A DNA stretch of 64,000 bases, taken from assembly GCA_964505385.1 (NCBI GenBank), contig CAZDIA010000005.1, positions 1-64,000 on the forward strand, in the 5' to 3' direction. The notes beneath the pieces were generated by a model that did no database searches, had not been told where the DNA came from, and was given only the letters and a program-made list of their open reading frames with translations. Of the stretch, positions 36,249-44,096 are shown piece after piece. The position numbers and the translations under genes were made by a program. This DNA comes from SLJN01 sp964505385. Its GTDB lineage: Bacteria; Bacteroidota; Rhodothermia; Balneolales; Natronogracilivirgulaceae. The first letter of the stretch is position 1. Each line of letters begins with the position of its first letter.

Positions 36249-37058
36249 CTATTCCACCGGATCAGAATAAATAAAGCTATACCCCAGCTTCTCTTTTAAC
36301 CGCTCATTACTAATTATCTTCCACGGCGCCTCTTCTTCCGAAAACTCCGGAGGCACTAACCCGAGCTTTTGTGCCGCATGAGAATACAGCTCTTTTCTTG
36401 TAGGATGCTCATCTGATACACAGTTGAAAATCTCATTTTTACACTCCTGCCTGAGCACTTCCAATACGATATTCACTGCATCATCCTGATGTATCAGATT
36501 GACCGGAGAGTTGCCACCTTTGATGCCTTTTTTTCCCGCCATAAACCTGCCGGGTTTGCGATTATAGCCGTATAATCCCCCGAAACGCAAAATGGTGTAA
36601 TCAACACCGGGCAAATTGCGAATCATTGATTCGGCTTCCAGCAAGGCCCGGCCGGATGCGCTATCCGGATCACCTGCATCTTCTTCATGCATTACGCGGT
36701 TGGCTGACCGGTAAACCGAGGTTGATCCGGCAAAGATGATCCACTTAACGGGACTATCCTCCAGATTGTCCAATATACTTCGGATCTGGGCCGGATGATT
36801 TTCCTCCACATCGTCTCTTTTTCTGCCCGGCGGAATGTTAATGAACAGGACATCACTTTGAAAAAAAGCGTCTGTACGATCTCCTGTAAGTTCCGGCTCA
36901 AGTGTGAGGTAAAACGGAATGATACCGTCTGCTTCAAGTAACGGGATTTTATCTTTGGTGGTCGTAGAACCCCGAACCTGCCAGTTCTCCTGAGCCAGGC
37001 GCGCCGCCAGCGGGTGCCCCAACCAGCCGCACCCCAGAATAGAAATAGACTTTTCCAT
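36249..37058 (-). CDS. NAD(P)-binding dehydrogenase, YeeZ-like SDR
   Basis: 269 aa, Rossmann fold. The N-terminal motif SILGCGWLGHPLAARLA (about residues 6-22) is characteristic of the YeeZ-like atypical short-chain dehydrogenases. Further marks are FAGSTSVYRS and YTILRFGGLYGYNRKPGRF (atypical YxxxN region) and the C-terminal LGYSF. The substrate is unknown. It follows aconitase on the same strand, separated by a strong terminator, so it has its own promoter. Confidence 0.7.
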   Translation of the reverse strand: MEKSISILGCGWLGHPLAARLAQENWQVRGSTTTKDKIPLLEADGIIPFYLTLEPELTGDRTDAFFQSDVLFINIPPGRKRDDVEENHPAQIRSILDNLEDSPVKWIIFAGSTSVYRSANRVMHEEDAGDPDSASGRALLEAESMIRNLPGVDYTILRFGGLYGYNRKPGRFMAGKKGIKGGNSPVNLIHQDDAVNIVLEVLRQECKNEIFNCVSDEHPTRKELYSHAAQKLGLVPPEFSEEEAPWKIISNERLKEKLGYSFIYSDPVE

Positions 37059-37069
37059 GAATATATTAC

Positions 37070-37104
37070 TGATAAAATAAAGCCCCGGACTTATATCCGG
37101 GGCT
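37070..37104 (-). terminator. Terminator of aconitase
   Basis: Read on the minus strand, AGCCCCGGA / TCCGGGGCT (37096-37104 and 37081-37089) form a 9-bp perfect stem with a 6-base loop, followed by TTATTTTATC. It starts 26 bases after the acnA stop. Confidence 0.85.
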
Positions 37105-37130
37105 GATTAACTGGTATAAGTGAATTAATG

Positions 37131-39935
37131 TTATGCTTCTTTCAAAAATCGCCGCAGCACGTATTGCAGGATTCCGCCGTGTTTGTAATATGCGATTTCA
37201 ATCTCAGAATTGAGATTAGCCATCACATCAAAAGTAACCGTGCTGCCGTCCTCTTTGGTGGCAGTCACTTTTAGATCCTTACGGGGTGAGAGACCTTCGG
37301 ATATGCCTTCGATATCAAAGGTTTCCTTGCCGGTAAGGCCGAGGCTGCTGTAGCTCTCACCGTTTTTGAAGGTGAGCGGGAGCACACCCATGCCCACCAG
37401 GTTACTTCGGTGGATGCGCTCGAAACTTTCTGCAATTACCGCTCTGACTCCAAGCAGGTTGGTGCCTTTAGCGGCCCAGTCCCGGGAGGAGCCGCTTCCG
37501 TATTCCTTGCCTGCAAGTACCACAAGCGGAGTACCTTCTTCACGGTATTTTATGGCTGCATCATAAACCGGCATCTCTTCTCCGGTGGGGTGATGAATGG
37601 TCCATCCGCCTTCCTTAGTGGCCAGTTTATTTTTAATCCTCACATTACCGAAGGTACCGCGGATCATGACTTCGTGATTGCCACGCCGCGAACCAAAGGA
37701 GTTGAAATTGGGTTTTTCAACTCCCTCTCCAATCAGATACTGACCGGCAGGCATCTCCTCAGGTATGGCTCCTGCCGGTGAGATGTGATCGGTCGTGATT
37801 GAATCACCTAACAGCAGCAGTGTGCGGGCAGAGGAGATATCCTCCGGCTCAGCGGGCTGTTCCGGAAGATCCTGAAAGAACGGCGCCTCTTTGACATACG
37901 TGGAATCTTCTTCCCACTGAAAAACTTCGTCGTCCGGTGCTTCCAGTTTTTTCCATTGTTCATCACCTTCATAAAGGGATTCGTAATTGCTTTTGAAGTC
38001 ATCAGGATTGATAACCTCATCTATTACCTCCTGAATTTCATCCTGCGTTGGCCAGATATCTTTCAAATATACCGGTTTGAGATTGGGATCATAACCAAGC
38101 GGCTCATTGTAAAGATCAAGATCAACCCGACCGGCAAGCGCGTAAGCAACTACCAGCATGGGCGATGCAAGAAAATTCATCTTGACCTGGGGATGAATGC
38201 GCGCTTCAAAGTTTCGGTTTCCGGAGAGAACTGATGAAACCACCAAGACATTGTCGTCGATGGCTTGAGCGATGTGGGGCGGCAGACTTCCGCTGTTACC
38301 GATGCAGGTTGTACAGCCGTATCCCACAACGTGAAAACCGAGAGCCTCAAGGGAGGTGAGCAGGTCCGATTTTTCGTAGTATTTGGTAACCACTTTTGAT
38401 CCGGGTGCCAGCGAGGTTTTAACCCACGGCTTAACATCTAACCCCTTTTCAACAGCCTTTTTGGCTACCAGACCGGCACCCAGCATTACACTCGGGTTGG
38501 AGGTGTTGGTGCAACTGGTGATGGCGGCAATCACAACAGCTCCGTCGGTTAGTTTGTATTCGGTATCCCCGACTCTGACATCAGCGCTCTTCAGCCCTTC
38601 CTTGGAGGACGGTTGAACTTCTACATCAACACCCTCGGGGATTTCAGTATCAATAATATCGGAGTGATCGGTATCTGATCCGTTGCCGCCTTCTCCCAAC
38701 CAGCGCTCTTCATCATCATCTTCTTCATTATCGAAAATGTATTCCCGCTGGTACGTGTCCTTCATTATGTTAATGAAAGACTTTTTCACTTCATCCAGAT
38801 GGATTTTATCCTGAGGCCGCTTTGGTCCGGATATAGCGGGAACTACATTGCTAAGGTTAAGTGTGAGCTCCTCGGAATAGGAAATTGATTCCTCATTTTC
38901 TCTCCAGAGCATATTGGCTTTGGTGTATTCCTCTACGCTTTTTATCTGATCTTCATCGCGGGAAGTCAGCTGCATGTATTGCAGGGTTTGATCATCGATC
39001 GGGAAGTACGTGACCGTGCAGCCGAATTCAGGAGACATATTTGAGATTGTGGCGCGATCCGGCACAGTGAGATATTGTAATCCATCACCAAAAACTTCTA
39101 CAAATTTGCCCACCACACCGTGACTTCTCAACAGGTGCGTAACCGCCAGAACCATATCGGTGGAGGTGGCTCCTTCGGGAAGTTTGCCGGTGAGCCGCAG
39201 GCCAACAACTTCAGGGTTCATCATGTATATGGGCTGACCAAGCATTACTGCCTCCGCTTCAATGCCGCCGACACCCCAACCAAGCACGCCGATTCCGTTG
39301 ACCATCGGAGTGTGCGAGTCGGTGCCGACCAGCGTATCCGGGAAAATGTAGCCATCCCGCATGGTCGCGGCCTGAGCGAGATATTCGAGATTTACCTGAT
39401 GACATATGCCCATGCCGGGAGGTAATACGCTGAAGTTATCAAATGCCGACTGACCCCATTTCAGTAGCGAATACCGCTCGCGATTGAGCTGATATTCCAG
39501 CTCCACATTGCGCATGTAGGCATCCTGTGTGCCAAAATATTCGGCCTGCACGGAGTGGTCGATAATCAAATCCACCGGGACCTGCGGGTTGATTTTGGAG
39601 GCATCTTTGCCGCGCCGGTCCACTTCGGATCTGATGGACGCGATATCAACGACGGAGGGCACACCGGTAAAATCCTGCATCAACACGCGGGCCGGCATGT
39701 AGGGCACATCGCTGGTATCAGTTTTCGGACTCCAGTTTAACAGGGTTTCGATGTGATCCTGTTTGATGGCAAAGTTATCGTAATTTCTGAGAGCGTTTTC
39801 CAGCAGAATCCGAATTGAGTATGGAAGTTTGCTAATATTTCTGCCTTGTGCTTCAAGCTCTTTCAGGCTGTAATAATCGAAAGACCCTTTCGGTGTTTTT
39901 AGCTGCTTTTTGATTTTATAAATGTCCTGTTTCAC
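37131..39935 (-). CDS. acnA: Aconitate hydratase AcnA
   Basis: 934 aa, normal for AcnA (IRP1-type). It interconverts citrate and isocitrate in the TCA cycle. The [4Fe-4S] Cys ligands are visible in ITSCTNTSNPSVM and YGCTTCIGNSGSL. Substrate-binding motifs include GTDSHTPMVNGIGVLGWGVGG and KEYGSGSSRDWAAKG. A poorly conserved acidic insertion (FDNEEDDDEERW and onward, about residue 398-420) precedes the bridging segment and fits a salt-adapted proteome. A terminator follows directly. Confidence 0.96.
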   Translation of the reverse strand: MKQDIYKIKKQLKTPKGSFDYYSLKELEAQGRNISKLPYSIRILLENALRNYDNFAIKQDHIETLLNWSPKTDTSDVPYMPARVLMQDFTGVPSVVDIASIRSEVDRRGKDASKINPQVPVDLIIDHSVQAEYFGTQDAYMRNVELEYQLNRERYSLLKWGQSAFDNFSVLPPGMGICHQVNLEYLAQAATMRDGYIFPDTLVGTDSHTPMVNGIGVLGWGVGGIEAEAVMLGQPIYMMNPEVVGLRLTGKLPEGATSTDMVLAVTHLLRSHGVVGKFVEVFGDGLQYLTVPDRATISNMSPEFGCTVTYFPIDDQTLQYMQLTSRDEDQIKSVEEYTKANMLWRENEESISYSEELTLNLSNVVPAISGPKRPQDKIHLDEVKKSFINIMKDTYQREYIFDNEEDDDEERWLGEGGNGSDTDHSDIIDTEIPEGVDVEVQPSSKEGLKSADVRVGDTEYKLTDGAVVIAAITSCTNTSNPSVMLGAGLVAKKAVEKGLDVKPWVKTSLAPGSKVVTKYYEKSDLLTSLEALGFHVVGYGCTTCIGNSGSLPPHIAQAIDDNVLVVSSVLSGNRNFEARIHPQVKMNFLASPMLVVAYALAGRVDLDLYNEPLGYDPNLKPVYLKDIWPTQDEIQEVIDEVINPDDFKSNYESLYEGDEQWKKLEAPDDEVFQWEEDSTYVKEAPFFQDLPEQPAEPEDISSARTLLLLGDSITTDHISPAGAIPEEMPAGQYLIGEGVEKPNFNSFGSRRGNHEVMIRGTFGNVRIKNKLATKEGGWTIHHPTGEEMPVYDAAIKYREEGTPLVVLAGKEYGSGSSRDWAAKGTNLLGVRAVIAESFERIHRSNLVGMGVLPLTFKNGESYSSLGLTGKETFDIEGISEGLSPRKDLKVTATKEDGSTVTFDVMANLNSEIEIAYYKHGGILQYVLRRFLKEA

Positions 39936-40384
39936 AACTACCTCTCCGTTTTTGATTTTAAAATAAATACCCGGACATTCTTATATGGGTTTGAGTTGAA
40001 TCTCCAATAAAGAATCTACAATGATTAACGACACAAAATGAAATGAGCGTTCACGAAGGGCGGCCATTTAATAGATTGGTTCTTCCCGGTAGTGCAAAGG
40101 TTATATGTGTTGAGTTGTAGACAACGACAGTAAAACAGCTTAGTAAGATTTTACTACGTCATAGATCATCTGGAGAGTGAACTTGTTTTTCTATTTGGTA
40201 GAAGGTGTTAATAAGTGTTAAACAATGTTATATGGTTATAAATATAGGGGGGGGGTTGGTATTACTTAAAAGAATAGTTAAAATAATTCCAACGTCTACA
40301 TCTATTATAATTATATATAGATGATTTAAAACAAAACTAAATTAGGAGTAAAGATATGTATCGTGATATAGTGTAATAGTGTAA
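39936..40384. other. Intergenic region, no gene seen
   Basis: It carries the aconitase promoter region. A run of nine G (40247-40255) sits in an otherwise AT-rich stretch. Nothing else is supported. Confidence 0.4.
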
Positions 40385-40537
40385 ATAGTAGATGAGACTA
40401 AAGATACCGGCACCCATTCTGTAACATTAGACGCTTCCGACTTATCAAGCGGAGTGTACATTTATCGCATCCAGGCCGATAATTTTGTCGAGTCCAGGAA
40501 GTTGACGTTTATTTTAAAAAGCAAAATATTCAAAAGT
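40385..40537 (+). pseudogene. Relic of a type IX secretion C-terminal sorting domain
   Basis: The open frame just upstream of the lipoprotein reads VDETKDTGTHSVTLDASDLS, then SGVYIYRIQADNFVESRKLT and FIL. This is the classic end of the Por secretion (type A) sorting tail, where (L/V)xSGVYxYRIxAGxFxxxRKLxLIK is typical. The gene that should precede it is missing: a stop lies at 40382. The frame then runs without a stop into the next gene. It marks a deleted secreted protein, and type IX secretion in the lineage. Confidence 0.7.
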
Positions 40538-40936
40538 ATGAAGTCTATAACCAGTTTTATTATTCTCGGTATGGTACTCAGTGCCTGCTCTCTTTTTGAC
40601 GAAGAAGAGGAATTTCCCAACTGTGATCAGGAATTGTTAGATAAGGTAGAGGAAGAGGGGGCAATAAGTGTTTGGGTAGGATATGATATGCCCTATACCC
40701 AGGAAGCTGAACTAACGGACGAAGAAATTGAAGCTCAACGCGAAATAATTGCAGATATGAATCATAAATTCTATGAAACCGTTGAACACAAACTTGAGGA
40801 ATCCATAATTATCACCAATACGTATAATTCATTACCAAGTGCTGGAGTTTCGGCAAAACCATCTGGTCTGGAGTACATCTGCCAACTGGATATGGTTTCG
40901 GGTGTTAGAGAAACACGCACTTTTACCACGAATTAA
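40538..40936 (+). CDS. Small lipoprotein of unknown function
   Basis: 132 aa from the ATG at 40538, where a lipoprotein signal begins (MKSITSFIILGMVLSAC, Cys17). An earlier in-frame GTG at 40454 would include the sorting-domain relic, so it is rejected. The mature protein is very acidic (LFDEEEEF, ELTDEEIEAQREIIADM). No family recognised. A second frame overlapping its end may be its frameshifted continuation or a separate gene. Confidence 0.5.
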   Translation: MKSITSFIILGMVLSACSLFDEEEEFPNCDQELLDKVEEEGAISVWVGYDMPYTQEAELTDEEIEAQREIIADMNHKFYETVEHKLEESIIITNTYNSLPSAGVSAKPSGLEYICQLDMVSGVRETRTFTTN

Positions 40937-41204
40937 AATTTCAAGCAGACTTAAAAAAGAGACAGACAGCCACTGGAAACCGGTACCCACAATGAGGGGC
41001 GACTGCAATAATCCCGTTGATTTTCACGAAGCGATACTTATGAGTGATTCAATCCAGGTTTCCCATAGTTATGAATGGCTTAATGACCGAACAGAATTGG
41101 AAGAGGAGCGTAACTTTCGGTTTTCAAAACGGATTAAGACATCAAGAGAAGCGGAATTTTATATCCGGGTAACTTCGGAGACTTTTAAAGTGGTGCCGGA
41201 GTGA
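40839..41204 (+). pseudogene. Possible frameshifted extension or short ORF
   Basis: A different frame stays open from 40839 to 41204. Its later part (TMRGDCNNPVDFHEAILMSD and onward, from the ATG at 40992) reads like real protein, with mixed charged and hydrophobic residues. The first 50 codons overlap the lipoprotein and read poorly. Either a frameshift near 40930 split one gene, or a small gene starts at 40992. I cannot tell which. Confidence 0.3.
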
Positions 41205-41319
41205 CGGAATACGTCGGGAAGTAACAATGAGCCAAAGGCTTACCTGGCGACACTACCACTTTTTTTATAGGCACTAAATAAGTAAGAAATACACTTTCAA
41301 TACCCCACGATCTGCGCGT

Positions 41320-41337
41320 TATACCCCAAAGGGTGTA
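41320..41337 (+). promoter_or_regulatory. Operator-like palindrome 1 of hipBST
   Basis: TATACCC-CAAA-GGGTGTA: two 7-base half-sites with a 4-base spacer and one mismatch. Confidence 0.65.
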
Positions 41338-41360
41338 TTACAGATAGGAGTTTGTACTTT

Positions 41361-41378
41361 TATACCATTTTGGGTATA
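41361..41378 (+). promoter_or_regulatory. Operator-like palindrome 2 of hipBST
   Basis: TATACCA-TTTT-GGGTATA, centre 41 bases after site 1. Confidence 0.7.
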
Positions 41379-41400
41379 ATATTGACTGGATTGATCATAT

Positions 41401-41418
41401 TATACCCGATAAGGTATG
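41401..41418 (+). promoter_or_regulatory. Operator-like palindrome 3, overlapping the hipB start
   Basis: TATACCC-GATA-AGGTATG, centre 40 bases after site 2. Its last three bases are the hipB start codon. Confidence 0.65.
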
Positions 41419-41631
41419 ACAAAAGAACTTATCCATTTCATTAAACAAAAACGCAGGCAAACCGGCATTACCCAAGCCGAAATGGCGGATATGGCAGGTG
41501 TCGGACTGCGTTTTGTCCGCGAGCTGGAGCAGGGCAAGCAAACCCTTCGTCTGGATAAGGTGAATCAGGTATTGAAACTTTTTGGACACAAGCTGGGCCC
41601 CATACCCATAGAGGACAGAGATGAGCTATAG
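41416..41631 (+). CDS. hipB: HipB-like XRE antitoxin/repressor
   Basis: 71 aa, a single helix-turn-helix of the XRE class (QTGITQAEMADMAGVGLRFV, RELEQGKQT). The y4mF-like end VNQVLKLFGHKLGPIP resembles HipB proteins. HipB represses its own operon by binding palindromes, and three TATACC(C/A)-N4-(G/A)GGTAT(A/G) sites lie just upstream. In hipBST systems this protein is not itself the main inhibitor of the kinase. It overlaps hipS by 11 bases, so translation is coupled. Confidence 0.85.
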   Translation: MTKELIHFIKQKRRQTGITQAEMADMAGVGLRFVRELEQGKQTLRLDKVNQVLKLFGHKLGPIPIEDRDEL

Positions 41632-41956
41632 AAAAGCTATCGTCAAAGTGAATGATCGCCCCGCCGGCAGGCTTGAAGAGACGGAGGCTGGATATGTTTT
41701 CCGGTACTTCGACGAGTATGTTAAGGATGAGGAAGCAAAGCCGGTGAGTTTAACTTTGCCCAAATCTCAGAAAGTGTGGGAGTCTCCCGTGATGTTTTCC
41801 TTCTTTGACGGCCTGATCCCGGAAGGCTGGTTGCTCGACCTGACGGTAAAAACCTGGAAGTTTGATGCGCGTGATCGCATGGGGCTTCTCTTAGTTGCCT
41901 GTAGTGATTGCATCGGAAATGTGAGTATATCAGAGGCCGGTGATGAAGAAGGATAA
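41621..41956 (+). CDS. hipS: HipS-like antitoxin (HipA N-subdomain 1)
   Basis: 111 aa, equal to the N-terminal couple_hipA subdomain as a separate protein (RPAGRLEETEAGYVFRYFDE; SFFDGLIPEGWLLD). In the E. coli hipBST system this small protein is the antitoxin, and a Trp inserts into the kinase active site. Trp70 in IPEGWLL is the candidate equivalent here. It overlaps the kinase start by 14 bases. Order and sizes match hipBST rather than the two-gene hipBA. Confidence 0.82.
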   Translation: MSYRKAIVKVNDRPAGRLEETEAGYVFRYFDEYVKDEEAKPVSLTLPKSQKVWESPVMFSFFDGLIPEGWLLDLTVKTWKFDARDRMGLLLVACSDCIGNVSISEAGDEEG

Positions 41957-42908
41957 CCGCCATTGCAGAATATGTCTTCAATCCGGTTTGCCTGAAGGCT
42001 CGGACTATCACAAAAAATGCATCCACACGCTTTTTGGCAGCGGCAGCATTCCGGATTTGGAATTCGGGATGGATGAGGTGGAAAAGCTGGCCAAAAAAGT
42101 GATTCGCTCACGTGTTACCATACCGGGTGTGCAAACCAAACTTTCAGTGGATATCAGAAAATCTGCGGATCACGCATCCAAATTTACGCTGGTTGGATTA
42201 TGGGGCAGATTTATTCTGAAGCCACCAACAGCAAAATGGCCGGAACTACCGGCAGACGAGCATTGCACAATGGCAATGGCAAAAAAAATGGGTGTTGAAA
42301 CAGTTCCGTTCGGCTTGATCAATTTTCCGGGAGGAGAACCCGCTTATATCACCCGACGGGTTGATCGGCTGCAGGACAATAGCAAACTGGCCATGGAAGA
42401 TATGTGTCAGCTAACCGGCCGACTTACTGAGGATAAATACAAAGGCTCACATGAACAAATTGCCCAAATTATCAAAAATTGGTCGGCCAATCCGGTTTTT
42501 GATTTAGTCAGATTTTTTGACCTGGTGATGTTTTCATTCATATCCGGTAATTCGGATATGCACCTGAAAAACTTCTCCCTGTTAGAGGATCCGGTGGCCG
42601 GATGGAAACTTGCTCCTTCCTATGATTTATTATCTACCCGCTTGCTTATAACCGCTGCGGATGATCCTGAAGAGTTGGCACTTACGCTGGTCGGGAAGAA
42701 AAGCCGGTTCCGTAAAAAAGATTTCATAGAATTTGGCAAAAAAATCGGCATGAAAGAAAAGCAGATCAAAAATCGACTACAGCGGCTCGTCAAACAGAAA
42801 GACACTTTAGTTTCCATTATTGAGGCCTCACAGCTTTCTGTAGAATTACAGTATCAATACAAGGAAATTGTTGATGAGCGGATCGGCAGGATTAAAAAGT
42901 CACTTTAA
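41943..42908 (+). CDS. hipT: HipT-like serine/threonine kinase toxin
   Basis: 321 aa from the ATG at 41943. It starts with a Cys/His cluster (CRIC...YHKKC, Cys8, Cys11, Cys26). Kinase marks are the Gly-rich loop TIPGVQTKLSVD (Thr59, Pro61), the catalytic GNSDMHLKN (Asp205) and PSYDLL (Asp228). HipA-family kinases phosphorylate aminoacyl-tRNA synthetases and stop growth. In E. coli HipT the loop carries serines; here Thr and Pro stand at those points. It lacks the N-subdomain, which is supplied in trans by HipS. The last 9 bases overlap the convergent ATPase gene. Confidence 0.85.
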   Translation: MKKDNRHCRICLQSGLPEGSDYHKKCIHTLFGSGSIPDLEFGMDEVEKLAKKVIRSRVTIPGVQTKLSVDIRKSADHASKFTLVGLWGRFILKPPTAKWPELPADEHCTMAMAKKMGVETVPFGLINFPGGEPAYITRRVDRLQDNSKLAMEDMCQLTGRLTEDKYKGSHEQIAQIIKNWSANPVFDLVRFFDLVMFSFISGNSDMHLKNFSLLEDPVAGWKLAPSYDLLSTRLLITAADDPEELALTLVGKKSRFRKKDFIEFGKKIGMKEKQIKNRLQRLVKQKDTLVSIIEASQLSVELQYQYKEIVDERIGRIKKSL

Positions 42909-44027
42909 CAAAACCTCTTCATAATTATCAGGAGTGATCAGATTTAAGTCCTTAACCGGATAATTTTCTGTGAAAGTTTTCGGCCATTTTGCCCGGGCTT
43001 TTCTATTCCACTTTATCTCAAATGCTGAAATGTTGCCATCTGCTTCTTCGAGATAGTCAATCTCTTGTTGCTGTTTGGTTCTCCAGAACTTTGAAGAAGC
43101 AAAATTGCCGGCATACATGTTTCTTTTGAACCGCTCACTTACGATATAGTTTTCCCATAAAGCTCCGGCGTCTTGACGCAGTTCAACGGCACTGAAATTA
43201 TTGATCACCGCATTACGGATTCCGTTATCCCAAAAGTAAATTTTGCGGGATTTTTTCAGCTCATTCCGAACATTTCTGCTGAAGGATCGCAGCCGGAATA
43301 TGACAAATGTTTTTTCAAGCAAATCGAGATATCTGCTTACTGTTACAACGTCGGTACCGGTCACCTGAGCAAGCTCGTTATATGAAACCTGCTGTGCTAC
43401 TTGTAGTGAGAGTGCTTCAAGCAAATACTGCAGGGCATCCGGTTTGCGGATTTTCTGCATGGTAAACAGATCTTTGAACAAGTAGCTGTCCGAAAGGTTT
43501 TGCAGGATTTCTTTTGCATCTCCCGGGTTATTTACCACATCCGGGTACCCTCCGAATAGCAGCCGTTGGTGCAAGAGTCGTTTTTCCTCAAGCAGTCCAT
43601 GGTGATCAACCAATTCCTGAAAAGCAAGCGGATACAAATGATATTGAAAGGTGCGACCGGTCAAAGCTTCCTGTGTTCGATCAGCCATTTCAAGGGTGGA
43701 AGACCCCGTTACAACCAATTGAACATCCGGAATTTCATCCGTAATCAATTTCAGGGTTAAACCGGCATTCGGGATCCTTTGAGCCTCATCTATTACAAGA
43801 AAAGTTTTGTCACCAATAATTTTTTTCAGGTAGGAAGAAGTCGCATCTGTGAGATTTTTTCTGATGTCCGGTTCATCACAATTTAAATAGAGCGCTTGAG
43901 GCTCATATTTTTTCAATAGATTTTTAACAAGAGTAGTTTTCCCGACTTGCCGGGCGCCGGTAATAATTAAAGCTTTGCCTTTATGCAGCTTTTGATGAAT
44001 TGTATGTTCAAGAGTTCGGACTATCAT
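42900..44027 (-). CDS. AAA_14/DUF4143 ATPase
   Basis: 375 aa. Walker A is TGARQVGKTTLVK (Lys30), Walker B TFLVIDEAQRIP, sensor VVTGSSTLEM and the AAA_14 region. A winged-helix-like part (VSYNELAQVTGTDVVTVSRY) and a DUF4143 C-terminal domain with a PD-(D/E)XK-like core (EIDYLEEADGNISAFEIKW) follow. The family is widespread in accessory regions with unknown function. It is convergent with hipT, and a 12-base inverted repeat just upstream may regulate it. Confidence 0.88.
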   Translation of the reverse strand: MIVRTLEHTIHQKLHKGKALIITGARQVGKTTLVKNLLKKYEPQALYLNCDEPDIRKNLTDATSSYLKKIIGDKTFLVIDEAQRIPNAGLTLKLITDEIPDVQLVVTGSSTLEMADRTQEALTGRTFQYHLYPLAFQELVDHHGLLEEKRLLHQRLLFGGYPDVVNNPGDAKEILQNLSDSYLFKDLFTMQKIRKPDALQYLLEALSLQVAQQVSYNELAQVTGTDVVTVSRYLDLLEKTFVIFRLRSFSRNVRNELKKSRKIYFWDNGIRNAVINNFSAVELRQDAGALWENYIVSERFKRNMYAGNFASSKFWRTKQQQEIDYLEEADGNISAFEIKWNRKARAKWPKTFTENYPVKDLNLITPDNYEEVLLK

Positions 44028-44035
44028 AATTATCA

Positions 44036-44077
44036 GATTGTAATCAAAAATAGTTATAACTTTTCTTGATTACAATC
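44036..44077 (-). promoter_or_regulatory. Perfect 12-bp inverted repeat upstream of the AAA ATPase
   Basis: GATTGTAATCAA (44036-44047) and TTGATTACAATC (44066-44077) with an 18-base AT spacer. It lies 8 bases upstream of the ATPase start (minus strand). Candidate operator. Confidence 0.55.
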
Positions 44078-44096
44078 AAAAAAAGTAAACTTTCCT

